The notes under the pieces: generated by a model
Seen by the model: only the letters and a program-made list of their open reading frames with translations
Database searches by the model: none
Told to the model about the DNA's origin: nothing
Position numbers and translations under genes: made by a program
Shown here: piece after piece, positions 26,623 to 35,337 of the stretch
Layout of the letters: each line of letters opens with the position of its first letter
Position numbering within the stretch: position 1 is the stretch's first letter
Origin: Methanobacteriota archaeon
GTDB lineage: Archaea; Thermoplasmatota; Poseidoniia; MGIII; CG-Epi1
Length of the DNA stretch: 52,211 nucleotides
Assembly (NCBI GenBank): GCA_014240255.1
Contig: JAAZXG010000005.1
Span: 1 to 52,211, forward strand
Direction of reading: 5' to 3'

Positions 26623-27162
26623 ATGGAAGATTACGCTTATATTTTAGATGTATTGCCTGATGGAAGACCAGACAGTAAAAGACGTTTCAGAAGAGAACCA
26701 GTAGTTTATGGTTTAGGTATTGAAGAATTTAAGATATTTGACATGGAGCCTGTAGCTAATGCAACAATAAATATTGGAGATCGATGTTATATTGGCAAAG
26801 AAACTGAAGAAAGAATACAGATAGATCATGTTAGGGCACGTGTTAATTTCGTTGAATTAACTCATACTGCACAGTCTGAATTAGCGTTTGTTTTAGATGA
26901 AATAGTTAAAGAAAGCGAAGAAAAATTCATTCAATTTTATAATAATGCCGGCCCTATTTCTCGTAGATACCATTCTCTTGAATTAATTCCTGGTTTGGGT
27001 AAGAAAACAATGAATTTAATAGTCAGTAATAGACCATATAGTACATTTAAAGAAATGGAAGAAAAAATACCTAATTTTAGAAACCCTGAAAAATATATTT
27101 CACAACGTATTGAAAATGAGATTAGAGAAACTGACCAAAAGTACCGACTATTTGTTAGATAA
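26623..27162 (+). CDS. DUF655 helix-hairpin-helix nucleic-acid-binding protein
   Basis: The N-terminal half is an OB-like domain (EDYAYILDVLPDGRP onward, with IGDRCYIGKE). The C-terminal half has a helix-hairpin-helix element (LELIPGLGKKTMNLIVSNRP) followed by FKEMEEKIPNF and a basic tail. This is the archaeal DUF655 family, almost always encoded after rpo4, thought to bind RNA or DNA in translation or transcription; its exact role is unknown. In many archaea ksgA follows, but here ksgA lies 10 kb away behind tRNA-Val. It begins 3 nt after rpo4. Confidence 0.9.
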   Translation: MEDYAYILDVLPDGRPDSKRRFRREPVVYGLGIEEFKIFDMEPVANATINIGDRCYIGKETEERIQIDHVRARVNFVELTHTAQSELAFVLDEIVKESEEKFIQFYNNAGPISRRYHSLELIPGLGKKTMNLIVSNRPYSTFKEMEEKIPNFRNPEKYISQRIENEIRETDQKYRLFVR

Positions 27163-28107
27163 TTATACTGCGTAAGTATACTGTATTGCACCAGCAATTC
27201 TCATTCTAACTTCAGCATTACCAGATAATGAAATCTCGAATGTCCAGTTTCCACTTGAACCACCGACAGTACCCATTTCATGCATATTAGTCCCTGGGCT
27301 TAGTGTTTCTACAAGAATATCTGTTTCCAAGTGATCTCTTAATACCAATTCACCACTACCTGAGCTTCCTATATTTGCATCTAAAAAGTAGATGATATAA
27401 TCCCAATCACCATATCTATCGTGTCCTTCGTTAATATATATCGTATCATATACACTTACATCAGGTCCAGTAAATTTTTCATCATATAAATCTCCACCTC
27501 TGCAAAAGTAGGAGTTCCCTGTGAAACCTTTCCCATAATTTGCTAGTTTCATTTCTAGGATAGTCTCACCATTTGAATCAGTAAAAGTAAAATTTGATAG
27601 CCATCTTGCTTCTTTATCAAAGGAGTAATCAATTCTAGACCCATCTGAACTAGTAGCAACTATATTTGCTATGTTTTCTTGCATTCCTGTAACTATAGCG
27701 CTAAATTGCTCTTTACCGTATAATTCAAATGTCCATCCTTTATCTTTTTCTAACGGAAAATCCATTAATAATTGAGGTATATTTTTTTCATATATTGCAA
27801 AATTTGACATTTGGACACGTCCTATAGCTGGATTGTAATTTAGGACAGCATGTCTTTTTGCATCTTCAAGTGAACCAGTACCAATGTAATAGTCATTATC
27901 ATCCTCATCAATTGAAACAACCATTGTGGTTGAAATTTCAAGTCCAGGAGTTTTAATACTATATTCCCAGAAATCTCCTTTAGCCCATATTGGTGAATTG
28001 ATAGTTATTGAGTTTTCATCTGCTGAAAATAATCTATTGCCTATACATCCACTAAGCGTTATTCCCAAGAGAATTGTAACTAATGCAATAGAAATTATTT
28101 TCTTCAT
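27163..28107 (-). CDS. Secreted lipoprotein of unknown function
   Basis: The signal peptide MKKIISIALVTILLGITLSG ends in a lipobox (LSGC), so the 314-residue protein is probably lipid-anchored on the outer face of the membrane. The body is beta-rich with many Asp/Gly/Ser residues. The segment SPIWAKGDFWEYSIKT resembles the start of beta-sandwich lipoproteins, but I recognise no enzyme motif. The C-terminal ~100 residues read like a beta-sandwich binding domain (VYDTIYINEGHDRYGDWDYI, GNWTFEISLSGNAEVRMRI). The gene ends directly against the convergent DUF655 gene with no spacer. Confidence 0.75.
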   Translation of the reverse strand: MKKIISIALVTILLGITLSGCIGNRLFSADENSITINSPIWAKGDFWEYSIKTPGLEISTTMVVSIDEDDNDYYIGTGSLEDAKRHAVLNYNPAIGRVQMSNFAIYEKNIPQLLMDFPLEKDKGWTFELYGKEQFSAIVTGMQENIANIVATSSDGSRIDYSFDKEARWLSNFTFTDSNGETILEMKLANYGKGFTGNSYFCRGGDLYDEKFTGPDVSVYDTIYINEGHDRYGDWDYIIYFLDANIGSSGSGELVLRDHLETDILVETLSPGTNMHEMGTVGGSSGNWTFEISLSGNAEVRMRIAGAIQYTYAV

Positions 28108-28131
28108 ATGCTCTCTAAAAAGACCAGATAA

Positions 28132-29235
28132 TTATAGTTCACGGTGTCCTTTTAAATTTAAATATTGTCTTCCCTCTGAAACTGTATAAAATGATCCAGT
28201 AACGAGAGTTTTCTGCCCTTTAACACTATCCATGGCCTCTTTTACGCTATCATATTCAGAACATCTATACTTCAGTTTTTTGGCTATTCCATACAATTCC
28301 TGTGATGAAATACTCCTTGGTGTGGATAAGTTACAAACGATTATGTTTGCTTTTGTAGGTAATATTTTTAATATGTTTTTTGCATTTTTGTCACTTAATA
28401 TCCCTATAATGATATTCTGATAGTTGTTGTCTTTTTCTATCAAATAACGAATAGCTTGTTCATTATGAGCTACATCTAGAGTGAAGTTTTTAAATTTTTC
28501 AAATCTCCCAGGAATTGATATAATTTCAAGAGAGGCTTTAATTTTCAATTTCTGAAAAACAAGACTTATCCATCCCTCAATATTTTCACTATAAGTCAGA
28601 CTTTGGCATTTAGGGATATATTGGTGATATTCTTTTCCCCACCCTGTTATTAATATTGATTTTCTTCTTATAATTTTAGCCTTTGTTGTTGCAATTTCTT
28701 CTATAGTATGCCCCAAGTAATCAACATGATCAATTCCAAGTGTAGTTAGAACAACAATTTCTGGATTTCCTATGTTAACTGCATCCCATTCACCTCCAAG
28801 CCCAATCTCCATGATTGCATAATCAACGTTGTTATCATTAAAATACGAATAGGCTAATGCAGTTAATATTTCAAAATATGTAGCACCTATATTATGCTCT
28901 TTATCAATATCTTTTAAGTTGAAGATAGCTTTAGCAAATTCATCTATGCTAATTTTTTTATTTCCTATTCTTATCCTTTCTCTTACAGAATGTAGGTGTG
29001 GTGATGTAAAGCATCCAGCATTTATCCCGGACTTATTCAAATTATGATTAAGATTATGGCAAGTACTTCCCTTAGCATTTGTTCCTCCAACCATGATGAT
29101 ATTTAGTTTGTCTTGTGGATTATCTAGGCATTTCATCAACTTTTCAATTCGAGTTAATCCTGGTGCTATCTTATTCAAGTTCAGCGATTCAAGCCATTTG
29201 ATTGCTTTGAAGTAATTTTTTTCACGACGATTCAT
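28132..29235 (-). CDS. folC: Folylpolyglutamate/dihydrofolate synthase (Mur ligase family)
   Basis: FolC adds glutamate to folates (and in some organisms makes dihydrofolate from dihydropteroate). The ATP loop GGTNAKGST is at residues 50-58, followed by FTSPHLHSVRERIRI, the FolC signature in which substrate-binding residues lie. Family motifs EIGLGGEWDAVN, TTLGIDHVDYLGHT and AKIIRRKS follow, and the C-terminal Mur domain has a DVAHNEQA segment. The protein (367 residues) is shorter than bacterial FolC (about 420). The target pterin in this archaeon is not known. It lies 25 nt upstream of the lipoprotein gene on the same strand. Confidence 0.9.
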   Translation of the reverse strand: MNRREKNYFKAIKWLESLNLNKIAPGLTRIEKLMKCLDNPQDKLNIIMVGGTNAKGSTCHNLNHNLNKSGINAGCFTSPHLHSVRERIRIGNKKISIDEFAKAIFNLKDIDKEHNIGATYFEILTALAYSYFNDNNVDYAIMEIGLGGEWDAVNIGNPEIVVLTTLGIDHVDYLGHTIEEIATTKAKIIRRKSILITGWGKEYHQYIPKCQSLTYSENIEGWISLVFQKLKIKASLEIISIPGRFEKFKNFTLDVAHNEQAIRYLIEKDNNYQNIIIGILSDKNAKNILKILPTKANIIVCNLSTPRSISSQELYGIAKKLKYRCSEYDSVKEAMDSVKGQKTLVTGSFYTVSEGRQYLNLKGHREL

Positions 29236-29245
29236 ATTTAAAAGA

Positions 29246-29536
29246 TTATTCTATTGATTCCCACTCTACAGTATCTGGTGTTAATATTCCTTGATCATTT
29301 AGAACATTTCTAAAAGTATCTGGAGAAACTCCAGCAATTTCCGCTCCTTTGGTTAAAGTTGCCTTACCTTTTTTGTATATTTCTACTGCAGAAGCATATC
29401 GTAAGTGATTCTTCTTTTCCATCAAAAAACGTAGGGCTTCTTTTACTACGTCAGACTTGCTGCTATAGTGCCCTGAATCGACGAGAGCTTCGATTTGAAG
29501 AAGTAGGATTGGAGGTAACGAATATGAGCTACTCAT
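29246..29536 (-). CDS. Ribbon-helix-helix protein with C-terminal UPF0175-like helix-turn-helix
   Basis: The N-terminal half (SSSYSLPPILLLQIEALVDS, then GHYSSKSDVVKEALRFLME) is a CopG-type ribbon-helix-helix. The second half (RYASAVEIYKKGKATLTKGA, then EIAGVSPDTFRNVLNDQGI) resembles the UPF0175 helix-turn-helix. So this is a 96-residue protein with two potential DNA-binding modules. It may be a regulator or an antitoxin, but no toxin gene is adjacent. An AT-rich TATA-like stretch (29556-29571) is centred 27 nt before the ATG, suggesting a leaderless mRNA. Confidence 0.75.
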   Translation of the reverse strand: MSSSYSLPPILLLQIEALVDSGHYSSKSDVVKEALRFLMEKKNHLRYASAVEIYKKGKATLTKGAEIAGVSPDTFRNVLNDQGILTPDTVEWESIE

Positions 29537-29579
29537 ATAGCAACAATTAGCAACTATTATTAATAATTATTCACTAAGC

Positions 29580-29587
29580 TTTATAAC
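29580..29587 (+). promoter_or_regulatory. TATA-like element of the large surface protein gene
   Basis: TTTATAAC at 29580-29587 is centred about 37 nt before the ATG at 29620, predicting a leader of roughly 10-12 nt. A small TCAC...GTGA inverted repeat (29590-29601) lies just downstream of it. The opposite strand of the same intergenic region serves the ribbon-helix-helix gene. Confidence 0.4.
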
Positions 29588-29619
29588 CCTCACTCGGGTG
29601 AAACAATCTGGAAATAGCA

Positions 29620-32600
29620 ATGAGCTTAAACCAAACTAATTGGCTAGCAATCGCCTTGACTTTCGTCATGGCTGGTTTATTTTTTGTTTTGATATCGGGT
29701 GGTGCTGAGGCTGTAGATTATAAGCATCAAATATCATTATCGCCTTCAACACAAGAAGGGGAACCTGAAGAAACATTAACATATACGGTAACAATAGAAA
29801 ATCAAGGAACGAATGATGATACTTACAATTTAGGTATAGCTTCTACTGTGCCTACTGGTTGGTCAATGTATGTCCTTCCAGCTCAGATTAGTATAAATGA
29901 TGATACAACAGGTACAGTAACATTATATGTTGAAATAGGAAATAGAACGAATGCAGCTGGTGGAGTTACCAAGCAATTATCAGTTTACTGTCAATCAGCA
30001 GGTGAGTCTAGCAATAATGAAACAACTGCAGGTAGCGCTAAAGTAAAGAAAGTGTATGGGACTTCACTTTCTTCAAGTACTACTGAAATCAGTGTCGATC
30101 CAAATAGTGCAGCAACATTTTCGATAACAGTTACAAATGATAAAGGTAATACTGAAGATACAATTACCTTCTCACAAACTTCTACGGGGACTGATGATTG
30201 GTCATTTACTTTACCTGGATCAATTAGTTTAGATGCAGATGAGTCTTCTACTGTTTCTTTCAGTATTACTCCAGATATTGAAGCATTAGCTGGATTAAAA
30301 AGTATAAATTTCTTTGCAAATTCAGAAGATGATGAAACAGCATATTCAATTTCAGTTACAGTTCGAGTTAATCAATTACCCGCTCTTGAAGTCACGAAAG
30401 TAGGTTCGAGTGCTCAAGATATTGAAGCTGGGAAAAGAGTTTATTATTCATTTTTGGTAACAAATAAGGGTAATGCAGTAGATAGTTTTGATATTACTGT
30501 AATTACGGATGGAATACCTGATGGTTGGGAAGCTTCGTTAGATAATGATGAGATAAGTAGTCTTGGTGTTGATCAAAGCATTAATTTGACTGATGTTTTG
30601 GTTGTCAAAGCCCCTACAGATGCAGCAGCAGATGTTGTTGCTACTATTCAAATTAAAGTATCTTCTCAAGAAAATAGTTCAGTTTCAAAGACTTTTACTT
30701 CCCGTTCAACAGTGTTACAAAAATATGATCCAAAAATAACTATTGTTGGCGGAGATACTCAATCAGCTAATCCTGATACTGAAGTAACATATAATTTAAA
30801 AATTGAAAATCAAGGTAATGGCGAAGATGAGATTTCATTATCTTTGACTGGTTCCAATTCAACATGGGGTACTCTAGGTGAGTCATCATTTACTCTTGCA
30901 GCAGGTGCAAATACTACAACTACTTTAAGAGTTACAGCACCAGAGGATACGACTGCACAAAATGGGTATAAAATAACTATTAAGGCAACATCAGAAGATG
31001 CGACTACAACTAAGAATAGAGATGTTTTCCTTAATGTTAACCAAGTTTATGAAGTATCTGTTTCAGTATCTGGTGATACTACAAAATCTGGAGATCCAGG
31101 TGATACATTAAGTTATTCAATTACAGTAAAGAATAAAGGTAATTCAGATGATACCATTGCATTATCTCTGGAAGGAGAGATGTCTTCTTGGGGTTCAATT
31201 GTTGAAGATGTAGATTTAGAGCAAGGTCAAAGTACGACAGTTAATTTGACCGTTAATATTGATGAAGATGCAGTCGTTGGTGACAATGTAATAACTGTTA
31301 ATGGAAGTTCTGATGATTCTGCACTAGCATATGATACTAGTTCCGTAACAGTTTCAGTGAATAAGCAATACAAAGTGGATGTAATTGTTTCATCTCAATC
31401 TGGAGATCCTGGTTCAGAATTAACTTATCCGATGAGAGTACAAAATAAGGGAACTGGTACCGATTCGTTCAAACTTTTGATAGATGATTATCCTTCAAAT
31501 TGGATAGTTCAACTAGAGTCAGAATATGTTGAGGAGGTAGCTGCAGGAGGAGAAAAAACAGTTAATGTAACAATAACTATCCCTTCAGGTGAGCAAAACC
31601 AGGCTTTTACTACAAACATTACTGCATCTTCACTTGGTGCAGCAGATGAAAATCCACCAAAATGGGTTAACACAACAGTAGGAGTTACTACAATTGTTAA
31701 TCAGGAATATTGGATTGATCTTTCAGTTGAATCTAGCACGATTGATGCAATTATTGGAACGCCTGTAACAGTTACTATAACAGTTGATAATTTAGGAACA
31801 GGTGACGATATTGTTGCCTTATCATCTACAGCCCCAGATGGCTGGACAGGTTTAGAATTTAATACCTCATTCTTGAATGTTGTAGAAAGTTCTTCAGGTT
31901 TGGTAGGTTTATCAATTACGGTTCCAGAAGGAACAAATAAGGGAGATTATGTAGTCAATGTATCTGGTGTATCCAACTGTGATACTTGTGCTAATGGCAC
32001 TAAGTCTCAAGATTCACTAACTTTAACCATAAAAGTCGAGCTTTCTCGTGGTGTTGAATTAAATGCCGATGTAACAGCTATTGAGAAAACTCCGGGTTCT
32101 TCTGCAGTTTTCAGTGTGGATGTTAAGAATACAGGAGATGGTAGTGATACAATTCTTATGTCTATTCTAGATGATGATTTACTTTGGGCTACCGTAGATC
32201 CAGCATCAGTAGTATTAGCTAAAGATGAAACCGCATCAGTTACAGTTACTGTGGCTTTACCTGAGTATGATATAGATAACATGACTACTCAGGAAAGAGC
32301 TGCGCTTGAAGGAAATCAGTATGAAATCCGAATTAAGGCAAAATCATCTGGTGATTTATCTATAAGTGAGACAGTTAATTTAGATACTAATATTGGCCAG
32401 ATTTATGGGGCTAGTCTTACAGTAGTTGGTAGTGATACTGTTGTAACCTATCCTTCAACAGAAGATAGTGCTAATGATCGTAGAGAGAAATTCACGCTCA
32501 AATTAATTAATACAGGAAACAGAAATGATAATGTGAATGTAGAGACTGTGGCTACATCTTATCCAGATGAGTGGACAGTTTCAATATTTACTTCAGCTAG

Positions 32601-35328
32601 TTGTTCATCAGGTAGTTTTACAGGCAGTATAGGTGCAGGTGAATCAAAATACCTTTATCTATGTATAACACCAGATATCGATTCTGATGCCAATAATTAT
32701 ACAATAATAACTGAAGCTTCGGCAGGTGGTGGTGCTGAGCCTGCAGTTCAGGCCTCTACTACATTAGATGTAAGAGAACCAATAAGGTCAGTTACACTTG
32801 AAGTAGCAAATGGTGAAGAGGAAGTTACTTTATCACCCGAAGTAGGAAATGAAGAAAAGAATACTGCGCGTTTCAAGATTACTGTAACGAATACTGGTTC
32901 ACATGATGATAAATTTACTGCGGAGTTAGATAATGTCCTTGGAACTGGATGGGACTCCGATTTCTTTACAAAGAATTCAGGTAATCCAGGTTCTTCAAGT
33001 GATAAATGGTCTTCGTCAGGTCAAGAGTTAGAAGCGGGCCAAAGTAAGTCTCTTTGGTTTATTGCGGAAGTAGACGCTGATGAGGTAGATGAAGGAAATT
33101 ATACAATGTCTATCACTCTAAGAAATGTTGAAGAAGAAACTCAAAGTACGACTTCAGTAATAATCAATATTGCTGCACCAAAAAGAGATTTGGAGGCAAC
33201 AGCGATTGATGAATACCAAGAGATATATCCTGATTATGGGGGAACTTCTGCACAGAATAGTGTAAAATTTAAGGTTAAATTAGATAATACTGGAACTAAT
33301 CCGGATATATTTATACCTGAAATAGTATCTACACTTGACGACGACTGGGCTGTTACTTTTTGGCAGGATAGTTCTAAAACACAAGCTTGGTCTACAACAT
33401 CTGGTTTCTCTATAGATGATGGGGAATTAGATGATCTTTGGGTATTTGTTGAAGTTGCAGACACTGCTGATGAAGGTAATTATACCATTCAAATATCTGT
33501 AAGAGATGAAGAAGATGATACTAATGCTCGTGAAGATATAACATTGACAGTAGTAGTTCAAAGACCTGAGCTCATAATCACACAAGCAGATATAGCTTTA
33601 GAAATTGATGGCGTAGTTGGTAATGCATCACAAGTTCAAGATGGAGATACAGTAGTCATATTGGTTGATGTTCAAAATATGGGCTCAGCCGATGCCGATG
33701 ATGTACGAATTGAAATTTATTTCTATCCTAAGCAGGCTCCAACTGATAACGAAGTAGCGACTAACGAAGATTGGATTGGTTTTGAATTTGATGAAGGAGA
33801 GAATACTTGGATTTATTCATTGTACGACAAAACAACAAATATTAAATCAAAATCTCAAAAGTCTATAGCTTCAGATGATTGGTTAATCAAAGGTGGAGAA
33901 TGGTATGTTGAAGTTCGTGCAGATTATGACGATGATGATGACAGTGGAAAAATATTGGAACCTAATGAAAATAATAATGATGCTCGATATTCAGAATTAT
34001 TACGTGTAAAACCAGATTTAGTTATTGATGCAATGCGTATTGATAGTAAGTATGCCGGAAATCCAGCTAGTAATGTACCTAACATAGATGATATAGTAAC
34101 ATTCACAGTTACTGTAAGTAATACTGGTGCAGCAGATGTTGATGGCGCTAGACTCTATATTACTGCAGATAGTAGTGAAGATAATGAAGTTCTAAAGGAC
34201 CGTACTAACAAAGACTATGTAGATTTTGATGTTGATGCAGGAGAAACAACAGATGTTCGTTTCCGTTGGAAAGCAATTGAAGAAGAATGGACTACTTTCA
34301 GAGCTGAGATAAATCCAGTTTGTGATGATTTTAATATCTTTGAATGTGAAACCGCTGGAGATGGATTTTCACCTGAAACCGGACATATGTTTGATGAGTT
34401 AGGTCGTTATGCAGATAATGAATATCCACGTTCAGGAGTCTTTGAACAAAGTGGTTCAGAGGTAAAATTTGAAATATTGCCTGATTTTATTATAAAGAAA
34501 GTATCTATGGATCCTCGTAATCCTGAAGTCGATGAAGATGTAGAAATTACAGTTACAATAGAAAATATTGGTAATGCAGATTGGATAATCGGTAGTAAAG
34601 CGTTAACAATTATTTTTGAAGATGGAACTGGCACTGAGCTTGATCAACAAGTAGGTGAAACAATTAATAAAGGAGATACAGCTGAAGTTAAGTTCTCTTG
34701 GAAAGTTCCTAACGAGGATAACAAAGATGAACTTGATTTAACTTATACAATTGATGCCGGTAGTGGTGGTTTTGAAATTAAGCAATGTAATTCTTGCGAT
34801 TTGAATACCAATGGTGGCGGAACTGATAATGATGAATTTCAAGACACTTTCCCATTAGTGTTATCTGCAGTTTTAGGTGAAATTGAATTTATTTCAGATT
34901 TAACTGAAAGAGAATTGATTAAGGGAGTACCATTACTCTGGCCATTCTTGGCTGGCATTGGATTAGTACTTGCAATGATTGCAGTTCCAGTATTAAGGAG
35001 AAGACGGGGAAGTAGCGGCCGTCCTAGTTCAAGGGATGAGAAGGAGTCTTCAGAAGATGATTCTGAAGAAGAATCTGCAGCTCCAGTTGCAGCGCCTTCA
35101 AAGATAGGTGTTGTAATCGTATCTTCAGTAGATGGTAAGACTGCAAATGTTAAGGTGCCTTCCAATATGCCAGTTAACAAGTTGCTACAGAATTGTATAG
35201 ATAAATTCGGATTGCCACATGCAAACTTTGCAGTTATGCTCAATGGAGCGCCAGTAGATGTTAATTTATCTTTAGCAGATGCAGGTTTGTCTGACAGCTG
35301 TCAAATAGATTTAGTACCTCTTGAGTGA
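29620..35328 (+). CDS. Giant cell-surface protein: 14 beta-sandwich repeats, one TM, cytoplasmic ubiquitin-like domain
   Basis: The 1902-residue protein starts with a signal sequence (LAIALTFVMAGLFFVLISGG). About eleven NEW3/COG1470-type beta-sandwich repeats of ~110-125 residues follow, marked by N-x-G-x-x-x-D motifs such as ENQGTNDDTYNLG, TNKGNAVDSFDI, KNKGNSDDTIALS and DNTGTNPDIFIPE. Three CARDB-like modules follow (QNMGSADADDVRIE, SNTGAADVDGARLY, ENIGNADWIIG). A membrane span (about 1771-1792) ends in RRRRG. A ~35-residue acidic Ser/Glu linker then leads to residues 1828-1902, a beta-grasp fold like ubiquitin/YukD (VVIVSSVDGKTANVKV, helix VNKLLQNCIDKFG, VMLNGAPVDVNLSLADAGLS, IDLVPL). It ends LE, not GG. 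Topology suggests a surface adhesin or receptor with an intracellular interaction tail. Confidence 0.88.
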   Translation: MSLNQTNWLAIALTFVMAGLFFVLISGGAEAVDYKHQISLSPSTQEGEPEETLTYTVTIENQGTNDDTYNLGIASTVPTGWSMYVLPAQISINDDTTGTVTLYVEIGNRTNAAGGVTKQLSVYCQSAGESSNNETTAGSAKVKKVYGTSLSSSTTEISVDPNSAATFSITVTNDKGNTEDTITFSQTSTGTDDWSFTLPGSISLDADESSTVSFSITPDIEALAGLKSINFFANSEDDETAYSISVTVRVNQLPALEVTKVGSSAQDIEAGKRVYYSFLVTNKGNAVDSFDITVITDGIPDGWEASLDNDEISSLGVDQSINLTDVLVVKAPTDAAADVVATIQIKVSSQENSSVSKTFTSRSTVLQKYDPKITIVGGDTQSANPDTEVTYNLKIENQGNGEDEISLSLTGSNSTWGTLGESSFTLAAGANTTTTLRVTAPEDTTAQNGYKITIKATSEDATTTKNRDVFLNVNQVYEVSVSVSGDTTKSGDPGDTLSYSITVKNKGNSDDTIALSLEGEMSSWGSIVEDVDLEQGQSTTVNLTVNIDEDAVVGDNVITVNGSSDDSALAYDTSSVTVSVNKQYKVDVIVSSQSGDPGSELTYPMRVQNKGTGTDSFKLLIDDYPSNWIVQLESEYVEEVAAGGEKTVNVTITIPSGEQNQAFTTNITASSLGAADENPPKWVNTTVGVTTIVNQEYWIDLSVESSTIDAIIGTPVTVTITVDNLGTGDDIVALSSTAPDGWTGLEFNTSFLNVVESSSGLVGLSITVPEGTNKGDYVVNVSGVSNCDTCANGTKSQDSLTLTIKVELSRGVELNADVTAIEKTPGSSAVFSVDVKNTGDGSDTILMSILDDDLLWATVDPASVVLAKDETASVTVTVALPEYDIDNMTTQERAALEGNQYEIRIKAKSSGDLSISETVNLDTNIGQIYGASLTVVGSDTVVTYPSTEDSANDRREKFTLKLINTGNRNDNVNVETVATSYPDEWTVSIFTSASCSSGSFTGSIGAGESKYLYLCITPDIDSDANNYTIITEASAGGGAEPAVQASTTLDVREPIRSVTLEVANGEEEVTLSPEVGNEEKNTARFKITVTNTGSHDDKFTAELDNVLGTGWDSDFFTKNSGNPGSSSDKWSSSGQELEAGQSKSLWFIAEVDADEVDEGNYTMSITLRNVEEETQSTTSVIINIAAPKRDLEATAIDEYQEIYPDYGGTSAQNSVKFKVKLDNTGTNPDIFIPEIVSTLDDDWAVTFWQDSSKTQAWSTTSGFSIDDGELDDLWVFVEVADTADEGNYTIQISVRDEEDDTNAREDITLTVVVQRPELIITQADIALEIDGVVGNASQVQDGDTVVILVDVQNMGSADADDVRIEIYFYPKQAPTDNEVATNEDWIGFEFDEGENTWIYSLYDKTTNIKSKSQKSIASDDWLIKGGEWYVEVRADYDDDDDSGKILEPNENNNDARYSELLRVKPDLVIDAMRIDSKYAGNPASNVPNIDDIVTFTVTVSNTGAADVDGARLYITADSSEDNEVLKDRTNKDYVDFDVDAGETTDVRFRWKAIEEEWTTFRAEINPVCDDFNIFECETAGDGFSPETGHMFDELGRYADNEYPRSGVFEQSGSEVKFEILPDFIIKKVSMDPRNPEVDEDVEITVTIENIGNADWIIGSKALTIIFEDGTGTELDQQVGETINKGDTAEVKFSWKVPNEDNKDELDLTYTIDAGSGGFEIKQCNSCDLNTNGGGTDNDEFQDTFPLVLSAVLGEIEFISDLTERELIKGVPLLWPFLAGIGLVLAMIAVPVLRRRRGSSGRPSSRDEKESSEDDSEEESAAPVAAPSKIGVVIVSSVDGKTANVKVPSNMPVNKLLQNCIDKFGLPHANFAVMLNGAPVDVNLSLADAGLSDSCQIDLVPLE

Positions 35329-35337
35329 TTTAAGTAA

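Noticed and set aside
29620-34860. Tandem DNA repeats in the large surface protein gene
   Set aside because: The modules repeat at protein level (N-x-G-x-x-x-D), but the DNA of the repeats is diverged, so no array or recombination hotspot is apparent.
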